Source: Nitrospira sp.
Lineage (GTDB): Bacteria; Nitrospirota; Nitrospiria; Nitrospirales; Nitrospiraceae
Assembly (NCBI GenBank): GCA_005116775.1
Contig: SWDN01000003.1
Coordinates: 182,742 to 220,190, forward strand
DNA: 37,449 bases
Direction of reading: 5' to 3'
The notes beneath the pieces are model-generated. The model worked only from the letters and a program-made list of their open reading frames with translations. It did no database searches and was not told the origin of the DNA. The translations under genes and the position numbers were made by a program. Below are positions 32,068 to 37,449 of the stretch, in pieces (position 1 is the stretch's first letter; each line of letters begins with the position of its first letter).

Positions 32068-33519
32068 ATGAAGTTGAACACCGACATGACGGTTCACCGG
32101 ATTACGGACGAGATCTGGGAAATCCCTGCGTCTGAAAAGCCCGGCATGCTGGTGCCTGCCAGGATTTATGCGACCAAAGAGATTCTTCAGGATATGGACT
32201 CCGGGGTTTTCGATCAGGTGACCAATGTCGCCTGTCTACCCGGCATCAGCCGGTATGCGCTCTGTATGCCGGATGGACATTGGGGCTACGGATTTCCGAT
32301 CGGAGGTGTTGCCGCGTTCGACGTGCAGGAGGGCGTCATTTCTCCCGGCGGTGTGGGCTACGACATCAACTGCGGCATGCGGTTGATTCGGACGGACTTG
32401 ACGCTGGCGGACGTGCAGCCTCGCTTGGAACCGCTCATGACCGAACTGTTTCGGAGAGTGCCGGCCGGCGTTGGAGCCGGCGGATTCGTCCGACTCTCGG
32501 GAGAGGAGTTTGGCCGTGTGATGACCGACGGAGCCAAGTGGTGTGTGGAACGAGGGTATGGCTGGCATCGGGATCTCCTCCGCATGGAAGAAGGCGGTTG
32601 TATCACGGGGGCCGATCCGTCGAGCGTGACCGATCACGCGATCAAACGAGGCATCAATCAGTTGGGGACATTGGGATCGGGCAATCACTATCTGGAAGTT
32701 CAGGTCGTCTCGAACGAGCGGATATTCGATCCGGTCACGGCTGCGGCGTTCGGTATTACCGGTAACGAGCAAATCGTGGTGATGGTGCATTGTGGCTCAC
32801 GGGGATTCGGCCATCAGGTGGCGAGCGATTATCTCAAGGTGTTCGAGAAGTCCATGCGCCGTTACGGCATCACAGTGAAGGATCAACAGTTGGCCTGCGC
32901 GCCGTTTCGCTCTCCCGAAGGGCAGGAGTATTTTTCCGCCATGAATTGCGCCGCGAACACAGCCTTTGCCAATCGCCAAGTCATCACGCATCAGATTCGC
33001 GAAGCATTTGCGACGGTGTTCGGCCAGCCCGCCGAAACGATGGGGATGGAGTTGGTCTATGATGTGGCGCATAACGTCGCCAAGGTCGAACGGTATCCGG
33101 AAGGGGAATTGCTGGTGCATCGCAAAGGCGCGACCAGGGCCTTTGGACCTGGCAGCCCGGAGTTGCCGGACATATTCCGGCAGACAGGTCAACCGGTGAT
33201 CTGCGGCGGTTCGATGGAGACAGGCTCGTACTTGTTGGTGGGAACCGATCACGCGGTGCGCGACACGTTCGGATCGACGATGCACGGGGCAGGGCGAACG
33301 ATGTCCCGCGCACAAGCGAAGCGAACGGTTCGCGGCGCGGAATTGCAGCAGCAGATGAAACAACGCGGGATTCTGGTCAAGGCTGTATCGATGTCCGGTC
33401 TTGCGGAAGAAGCCGGCCTGGCCTACAAAAATATTTCTGACGTGGTGGAGTCGGTCGATCGCGCGGGAATTACAAAAAAGGTGGCGGAATTTCGTCCGAT
33501 CGGCAATATAAAGGGGTAG
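32068..33519 (+). CDS. rtcB: RNA-splicing ligase RtcB
   Basis: RtcB joins RNA ends bearing 2',3'-cyclic phosphate or 3'-phosphate to 5'-OH using GTP and Mn2+. The 483-residue form matches the family in length and motifs: ALCMPDGHWGYGFPIGG, Mn ligands around D99 and C102 (GYDINCGM), GSGNHYLE, HCGSRGFGHQ, and the guanylated histidine H406 in STMHGAGRTMSR. The ATG at 32068 is preferred to one at 32020, which lies inside the palindromic repeat. With archease next door, a repair or tRNA-processing role is likely. Confidence 0.96.
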   Translation: MKLNTDMTVHRITDEIWEIPASEKPGMLVPARIYATKEILQDMDSGVFDQVTNVACLPGISRYALCMPDGHWGYGFPIGGVAAFDVQEGVISPGGVGYDINCGMRLIRTDLTLADVQPRLEPLMTELFRRVPAGVGAGGFVRLSGEEFGRVMTDGAKWCVERGYGWHRDLLRMEEGGCITGADPSSVTDHAIKRGINQLGTLGSGNHYLEVQVVSNERIFDPVTAAAFGITGNEQIVVMVHCGSRGFGHQVASDYLKVFEKSMRRYGITVKDQQLACAPFRSPEGQEYFSAMNCAANTAFANRQVITHQIREAFATVFGQPAETMGMELVYDVAHNVAKVERYPEGELLVHRKGATRAFGPGSPELPDIFRQTGQPVICGGSMETGSYLLVGTDHAVRDTFGSTMHGAGRTMSRAQAKRTVRGAELQQQMKQRGILVKAVSMSGLAEEAGLAYKNISDVVESVDRAGITKKVAEFRPIGNIKG

Positions 33520-33545
33520 CCAGACAGCAGTTATGAGGTGTGATG

Positions 33546-33890
33546 ATGGAACACCGAAAAAGCCTCCGGTTTCCCGTTAGGTTTCGCAGTTCATTTTCTT
33601 CTCTCACCATGGTCGGAGGAGAGGGCAGCCTGATCGATCTCTCCATCAGGGGTTGCCGCATCGAAAGTTCTATCGATGTTCAACCTGGGGCCGCTCTGGA
33701 ACTCCGTATCGACGTGATAAAGGATGAGCATCCAATTCAAATTCAGGCAGCGGTCGTCCGATGGTGCCGAGAGCACGAGTTCGGCCTCGAGTTTGAAGTG
33801 ATTACTCCGACAGAATGGACACACCTTCAGAACATCGTGAAGCAGATCGAACTGGAGCCCTACCAGCGAACTCAAGGACAGGCCGAATAA
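33546..33890 (+). CDS. single-domain PilZ protein
   Basis: This 114-residue protein is a lone PilZ domain that should bind cyclic di-GMP and act as an adaptor. Both ligand motifs are present: RKSLR (R4-x3-R8) and DLSIRG (D-x-S-x2-G) near residue 35. TGAGG lies just ahead of the ATG at 33546. It follows rtcB by 26 bp. The large fusion protein at the other end of the window has two PilZ domains of similar motif quality. Confidence 0.9.
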   Translation: MEHRKSLRFPVRFRSSFSSLTMVGGEGSLIDLSIRGCRIESSIDVQPGAALELRIDVIKDEHPIQIQAAVVRWCREHEFGLEFEVITPTEWTHLQNIVKQIELEPYQRTQGQAE

Positions 33891-34266
33891 GACATCTCTG
33901 TTCTCAGTAATCCAATCCCGACAGCTCTTGTAGCCGCCCGCGCTGACTTTTCCAAGACAGTCTCGTTGTCCAGGCACGCGCCTGTTGTCACGCGGTGTTG
34001 GCGCATCATCCGAAGAAACCAATCAGGTCGGAGCGATCGGTCGTTTGTCGTCTGGCAGGCTCTCAGGCCATCGACGGTGACTTTTCAAAAGGCGAAAGTT
34101 ATACTTCAATCCTTGCAGGCTGAAGACAAGTCCGGTCTATCCGGTCTGTCTAGTCTGTCCGGTCTGTCTCGTGTGTTTGGTTGAACGAAACTAACCAGAT
34201 GAACCAGACAGACCAGATAGACCAGACAAATCGAACAGACCAAATGAACAAGACTGGACGGAGGCG
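33891..34266. other. gene-free spacer ahead of the coiled-coil gene
   Basis: This 376-bp stretch shows no protein-like frame. The left part (33891-34130) is unstructured. The right part is filled by the 9-bp-period palindrome at 34132-34255. A promoter for the coiled-coil gene is expected here, but I cannot point to a good -35/-10 pair. Confidence 0.5.
34132..34255. repeat. 9-bp-period palindrome, copy 2
   Basis: The left arm reads in 9-base steps CGGTCTATC, CGGTCTGTC, TAGTCTGTC, CGGTCTGTC, TCGTGTGTT, TGGTTGAAC. The right arm, after a short loop near 34183-34191, reads ACCAGATGA, ACCAGACAG, ACCAGATAG, ACCAGACAA, ATCGAACAG, ACCAAATGA. The arms are inverted copies that match at roughly two thirds of positions over some 53 bp, so a long imperfect hairpin can form. 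Confidence 0.85.
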
Positions 34267-34704
34267 ATGTCTATGAAGAGTTATGTCGGACTGTTATGGG
34301 GGATCGTGGGGATTGGGCTTCTCGCCGGAGCGGTAGAAGCGTCGGAGAAGTCGGTAACCGGCGACAGGGTTATCCGGGAAACGCAGGAAGCGGTGACGGC
34401 CACCAAGGACTATACGATTCAGCAGAAAGACGCGTTCCAGCGAAAAATACAAACAGAACTGGAAGAGATTCAAGTGCACATCACGAAGCTCCATGGACAG
34501 GCCACGCATGCGTCGGCTGAGGCACAAACAGATATCAAGAAGGCGATCGTGGAATTAGAAAAGAAAAAAGATCTGGCTAATAAAAAAGCGCAGGAGATTC
34601 ATTCCGCAACAGCCTCTTCCTGGGAACAGGTGAAGTCAAAAACATCTGCTGCGATGGATGATCTCCGAGAGTCTTTCAATCGGGCCAAGTCTCATCTCCC
34701 GTGA
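34267..34704 (+). CDS. exported coiled-coil protein
   Basis: This 145-residue protein has a signal peptide (SYVGLLWGIVGIGLLAGAVEA, cleavage near residue 25) and a Lys/Glu/Ala-rich helical body with heptad spacing (DAFQRKIQTELEEIQVHITKL, then KKAIVELEKKKDLANKKAQ), resembling small periplasmic stress or apolipoprotein-like proteins. The function is unknown. GGACGGAGG precedes the ATG at 34267; a second ATG two codons later is possible. It lies beyond the 9-bp-period palindrome, so it probably starts its own transcript, with the HdrB-like gene following 10 bp later. Confidence 0.82.
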   Translation: MSMKSYVGLLWGIVGIGLLAGAVEASEKSVTGDRVIRETQEAVTATKDYTIQQKDAFQRKIQTELEEIQVHITKLHGQATHASAEAQTDIKKAIVELEKKKDLANKKAQEIHSATASSWEQVKSKTSAAMDDLRESFNRAKSHLP

Positions 34705-34714
34705 CGGTCAATCA

Positions 34715-35614
34715 ATGAAATATGCGCTCTATCCCGGTTGCGCGGCCCAAGGCGCAACACCGGAACTCTATCAATCGACAAGGGCGATCATCGGACGATT
34801 GGGGATTGAGGTCGTCGAGCTTACGGCTGCGGCCTGTTGCGGCGCTGGGGTCGTGACTGAGGCGAACCCCGATCTGGCGTTGGCGTTTAATGCCAGAACC
34901 TTTGCGCAAGCGGAGGCACTCGGGCTGGACGTGATGACGATCTGCGGCACCTGCCAAGGGGTGATGAGTGCAGCCAATCGACGATTGAAGACAGAGCCAG
35001 GGCTTCTGGATCGCATGAACGCGCTCCTGGAACCGGAAGGGCTGGCCTACCACGGAAAAGTTCAAATCAAACATCTGCTGTGGATTGTGGTGCGAGACAT
35101 TGGGCTGGCTCGCTTGGCTTCGCTGACTTCCGTGCCGATGAACAATTTTCACATCGCGCCGTTTTATGGGTGCTACATCCTGCGTCCGTCGTGGGACCTA
35201 GGATTCGACGATCCTGAGAATCCGCAGTCCCTTGAGCGGCTCATTACCGCGGTCGGTGGTGAACCGGTGGCCTATGAAGGAAGAACCAAGTGCTGTGGGT
35301 TTCCCATCATCCTCGAAAAGGAAGCCATTGCGGTGGCCATGTCAGGGATGCACATGAACGAGGCCAAGGAGCGGGGAGCCGATTTTATGGTGACGCCCTG
35401 TCCACTCTGTCATATGAGTTTAGATATTTATCAGGAACGGGCCGGTCGCGCGGTGAACCGCGAACTTCATTTGCCGATCTTGCATGTACCGCAGTTACTC
35501 GGTCTGGCGATGGGGCTTCCGGCCAAGGACTTGGGGCTCTCGCATCATGTGATCTCAGTCGATTCTATTCTGGCAACCCTTGAACGGAGTCGAACGCAGC
35601 AACAATCTTCCTGA
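34715..35614 (+). CDS. HdrB/SdhE-like CCG-domain protein
   Basis: This 299-residue protein has two complete CCG motifs (C-x31-39-CC-x34-CxxC): C9, C41-C42, C77-C80, and C153, C193-C194, C229-C232. Such double-CCG subunits bind noncubane 4Fe-4S clusters in heterodisulfide reductase subunit B, and in type-E succinate dehydrogenases they replace the membrane cytochrome. The ATG at 34715 lies 10 bp after the coiled-coil gene. With an extended SdhB in the same window, the SdhE role is preferred, though a free HdrB-like or glycolate/lactate oxidase partner is possible. Confidence 0.85.
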   Translation: MKYALYPGCAAQGATPELYQSTRAIIGRLGIEVVELTAAACCGAGVVTEANPDLALAFNARTFAQAEALGLDVMTICGTCQGVMSAANRRLKTEPGLLDRMNALLEPEGLAYHGKVQIKHLLWIVVRDIGLARLASLTSVPMNNFHIAPFYGCYILRPSWDLGFDDPENPQSLERLITAVGGEPVAYEGRTKCCGFPIILEKEAIAVAMSGMHMNEAKERGADFMVTPCPLCHMSLDIYQERAGRAVNRELHLPILHVPQLLGLAMGLPAKDLGLSHHVISVDSILATLERSRTQQQSS

Positions 35615-35626
35615 AGGAGTTGGCGT

Positions 35627-35947
35627 ATGAAGGTGCTGAATCTCTCGGACTATCAGCAGTTTAGTAGTGAGAAGATGAAGAAGAACAATCTGTTTCAGAC
35701 GCCGAGATTCTTCTGCGACATCTACTGTTTTGAGCCAGGGCAGGAACAGAAGGGGCATATCCATGGCGAGCAGGATAAGGTCTATCTCGTGCTTGAGGGA
35801 CAGGGCACATTTCAGGTCGGTTCAGAGAAACAGGTACTGGGACCAGGGCAGGGGACGATGGCTCCGGCCGGGGAAGAACACGGCGTGAAGAATCACACAG
35901 GCCAGCGTCTCAAAGTCCTCGTGTTCGTGGCGCCGAATGCGGCGTAA
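35627..35947 (+). CDS. cupin-domain protein
   Basis: This 106-residue, single-domain cupin keeps the metal-site motifs: motif 1 GQEQKGHIHGEQDKVYLVLEGQG (His-x-His then Glu) and motif 2 with PAGEEHGVKNH. It could be a small metal-dependent dioxygenase or isomerase or a sensor; function cannot be named. A strong AGGAG site precedes the ATG, 12 bp after the HdrB-like gene, so they are co-transcribed. Its last 126 bp overlap the extended end of the convergent DUF5069 frame. Confidence 0.9.
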   Translation: MKVLNLSDYQQFSSEKMKKNNLFQTPRFFCDIYCFEPGQEQKGHIHGEQDKVYLVLEGQGTFQVGSEKQVLGPGQGTMAPAGEEHGVKNHTGQRLKVLVFVAPNAA

Positions 35948-36313
35948 AAATGAAAGCGGGATGAAGGCTGATGATCTTCTGTGCTCGCGCAACGCGCGGT
36001 CGCGGACTCCCCTCGTTGGGCTCAGCATCATCCGGTTCCATGATTCCAGCTCGGCTGGAGAATGGGCCTTCGCCGTCAGGGTAAGCCATTTCGCCACGGT
36101 GTCGTCTGACGGATTGGCTTTGACGGCTGCGGTGAACTGATCGGACGTGATGCCTGAGAACTCCATGAGTCGGTCGTCCATGGGACAGGGGTAGATGTAT
36201 TCTCCCTCGGTTTTGGCTAACACGGCGCGGCACTTATCGATCATGCGCGCGAGATGGACAAAGCCTGCCATCTTCACGCGCATGCTGCGAGGAACGTCTT
36301 TCCGTAAGTCCAT
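35822..36313 (-). CDS. DUF5069 protein with repeat-derived C-terminus
   Basis: The ATG at 36313 is 2 bp after the stop of the upstream DUF3386 gene, so translation is coupled. Residues 1 to about 105 match DUF5069 (MDLRKDVPRSMRVKMAGFVHLARMIDKCRA, then YPCPMDDRLMEFSGI, KAHSPAELESWN). The function of that family is unknown. After the normal end, the frame runs on through a palindromic element and into the antisense of the cupin gene before reaching a stop, adding a basic, unlike-protein tail of about 60 residues. The total is 163 residues. Either the native stop was lost to the repeat or expression simply ends with this tail. Confidence 0.75.
   Translation of the reverse strand: MDLRKDVPRSMRVKMAGFVHLARMIDKCRAVLAKTEGEYIYPCPMDDRLMEFSGITSDQFTAAVKANPSDDTVAKWLTLTAKAHSPAELESWNRMMLSPTRGVRDRALREHRRSSAFIPLSFLRRIRRHEHEDFETLACVILHAVFFPGRSHRPLPWSQYLFL
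35961..36032. repeat. palindromic repeat, copy E, inside the DUF5069 frame
   Basis: This is a shortened copy of the same family. It contains a 21-base segment (35979-35999, starting CTGTGCTCGCGCAACGCG) identical to 19663-19683 in copy C, then CCCTCGTTGG, and is flanked by imperfect inverted GATGAAGGCTGATGATC and GCTCAGCATCATCC. It forms part of the coding frame of the DUF5069 tail. Confidence 0.75.
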
Positions 36314-36315
36314 TG

Positions 36316-36990
36316 TTAGATCAATTTGTGATTCGTGAACGTCAGGTTCTTTACGACGACTTGGCCGTTTTCGTAAGTAATGATCCTGCGGGTGGCAGGC
36401 AGATCCGACGATCCGACGCGGAGGTGACTGTCGGTGAAGCATTCTACGTTGTTCAGCTTCCCGTCGGTCTGTGAATAGTAGTACACGCTGTACTTCGTCG
36501 TGAGATTTTTCTGGTCTTGGGTCACGGCGCTTTCTTCCACGTTGATCGTAAAAGCGAAGGGGGTCATGCCTGGGTGTGCCATGGTGCGATTGATCTGGGT
36601 GATGCGATGGTCTTTGACGCGATAAAACGAGTTCGACCCGTGGATGATCAGTTTCGTGCCGAACGGGTGCCCGTCCTCTTCCATGGTCAATGAGTATTTG
36701 CCATCTGACTCCTCGAAGGTTCTCGGGCCACGGTGTACCGCGATCATGCCGAGCTGTTCTTGCGCCCACTTCTGCACGTCGGCCTCTCCCAATTGGACCG
36801 ATACTTCACGAGGGCCTTTCACCATCACGGGTCCGCTGGTTTCTTTCCCGTTCATATTCACGGTGAGGTCGGCTGTGAATCCCGTAAAATCTTTTTGCCA
36901 GCGTGAGGTCTTTTCGAATGCTTGGCGGAGTATCTCGCGGGCTTTCGGATCGTCGGCGACGGTGGGCTGATTCGGTTTCTGATGTTCCAT
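36316..36990 (-). CDS. DUF3386-like protein
   Basis: This 224-residue protein resembles DUF3386, a family of unknown function known mainly from cyanobacteria and some other bacteria. Recognisable stretches are REILRQAFEKTSRWQKDFTGFTADLTVNMNGKE, then AVHRGPRTFEESDGKYSLTMEEDG and HPGMTPFAFTINVEES. No signal peptide. The ATG at 36990 has a strong AAAGGAG site. A promoter with a perfect -10 box lies upstream. It is the first gene of a two-gene unit with DUF5069. Confidence 0.7.
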   Translation of the reverse strand: MEHQKPNQPTVADDPKAREILRQAFEKTSRWQKDFTGFTADLTVNMNGKETSGPVMVKGPREVSVQLGEADVQKWAQEQLGMIAVHRGPRTFEESDGKYSLTMEEDGHPFGTKLIIHGSNSFYRVKDHRITQINRTMAHPGMTPFAFTINVEESAVTQDQKNLTTKYSVYYYSQTDGKLNNVECFTDSHLRVGSSDLPATRRIITYENGQVVVKNLTFTNHKLI

Positions 36991-37025
36991 ATGATGATCT
37001 CCTTTGTGATTCAAATGCGTGGTGC

Positions 37026-37055
37026 ATTATACGCGTGGGGTGAAACGTGCAACAA
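37026..37055 (-). promoter_or_regulatory. promoter for the DUF3386/DUF5069 unit
   Basis: On the minus strand, TATAAT (37031-37026) is perfect, with TTGTTG (37055-37050) 18 bases upstream as a partial -35 box. It lies 35 bases before the DUF3386 ATG at 36990, in the divergent gap with the basic-tailed gene. Confidence 0.5.
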
Positions 37056-37168
37056 GCGCTGAGATGGGGGTGGCGCAGTGAAGCATATAGGCCATAGAAA
37101 GCATTGATTCTTTCGAGTATACTGCGTCACGCGAGGGGTGTTATACCCCATAGAACGAAAGGACGGAC

Positions 37169-37449
37169 ATGGAACGACGGGCTGCTTCCCATACAGAAGA
37201 AGAAGAGATGAATCATCGCCGCCGGTTGCTGAACGCTGCGAAGAAAGGCGACCAGAAGGCCATTGGCAAGCTCTTAGAGCTGTATCAAGTGCGGATCTAC
37301 AGCGGCGATATGGTGACGAAAATGAATAAGACGTCTGCGACACACAAACTTCAGGCTCAGCTCGCGGAAGGAAAGCCTGTGAAGGGTGGGTCGGGGAGTC
37401 ATGGCAAGAAGACCGCGCCTGGAAAGCCTGCTTCAGCGAAACGCCCGCC
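37169..37449 (+). CDS. unknown protein with basic tail, cut by window edge
   Basis: ATG at 37169 follows AAGGA, and the frame stays open for 93 codons to the window's end, so the gene is incomplete. The N-terminal part is helical and charged (ASHTEEEEMNHRRRLLNAAK, then KAIGKLLELYQVRIYSG). The C-terminal part is rich in Lys, Gly, Pro and Ala (KGGSGSHGKKTAPGKPA), like the tails of histone-H1-type or other nucleic-acid-binding proteins. I do not recognise a family. Confidence 0.6.
   Translation, partial: MERRAASHTEEEEMNHRRRLLNAAKKGDQKAIGKLLELYQVRIYSGDMVTKMNKTSATHKLQAQLAEGKPVKGGSGSHGKKTAPGKPASAKRP

Noticed and set aside
33891-34131. Hidden small gene or RNA gene in the rtcB-side spacer
   Set aside because: No tRNA-like fold, no plausible ribosome site with coding frame, and no known RNA motif recognised.
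36314-36769. N-terminal part of a longer minus-strand frame ahead of DUF5069
   Set aside because: It overlaps the DUF3386 gene in another frame; the DUF5069 similarity begins exactly at the ATG at 36313.
37104-37123. TTGATT/TATACT as promoter of the last gene
   Set aside because: The two boxes are only 8 bases apart, too close for a sigma-70 promoter, and no -35 at 17 bases was seen.

Overview
The window reads as chromosomal DNA of a GC-rich Gram-negative bacterium, most likely a Nitrospira-like member of the Nitrospirota. That assignment rests on gene content and style (tandem DUF507 genes, an HdrB-type succinate dehydrogenase subunit, many two-component and PilZ proteins, AsmA, TatC and lipoproteins of a diderm); no marker gene in the window proves it. 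Genes are dense. I see no rRNA, tRNA, CRISPR array, transposase or prophage gene.

Layout. 0-1.74 kb: recN. 1.8-10.2 kb: a minus-strand signalling block, transcribed from right to left: a 1397-residue multidomain protein (degenerate receiver, PAS, histidine-kinase-like region, two PilZ domains, LuxD-like alpha/beta hydrolase, methyltransferase), then a soluble histidine kinase, a sigma-54 response regulator and an HD-GYP response regulator. 10.5-12.5 kb: two exported proteins, one with the full copper-ligand pattern of the PHM/dopamine beta-monooxygenase fold. 12.6-14.2 kb: PP2C phosphatase and a YprB-like exonuclease, translationally overlapped. 14.3-17.3 kb: cyclophilin-like protein, two DUF507 proteins, TPR lipoprotein, PrxQ peroxiredoxin, exported Ig-like protein. 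17.7-25.7 kb: DUF2283, radA, LolB-like lipoprotein, tsaB, rimI, DUF465, tatC, a beta-propeller, a cyclophilin and a lipoprotein. 25.9-33.9 kb: AsmA-family protein, M24 peptidase, sdhB, archease, rtcB, PilZ. 34.3-37.4 kb: exported coiled-coil protein, HdrB/SdhE-like CCG protein, cupin, convergent DUF5069 and DUF3386 genes, and an incomplete basic-tailed protein at the right edge.

How genes work together. The left block links phosphorelay, c-di-GMP turnover (HD-GYP), c-di-GMP sensing (two PilZ domains with intact motifs) and a possible lipid/acyl and methyl-transfer output in one polypeptide; this is the best candidate for an undescribed system. SdhB carries an extra cysteine in its third cluster motif and a double-CCG protein lies 3 kb away, as in type-E (HdrB-linked) succinate dehydrogenases. 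Archease and RtcB form an RNA-ligation pair. TsaB and RimI pair in tRNA/ribosome modification.

A second theme is the spacer DNA. Nearly every larger gap holds a palindromic element. One group is iterated short repeats with a strict 7-bp or 9-bp period that fold back on themselves. The other is a MITE/REP-like palindrome family whose copies sit at or immediately after stop codons, sometimes nested, and in two cases supply the TAG stop itself.
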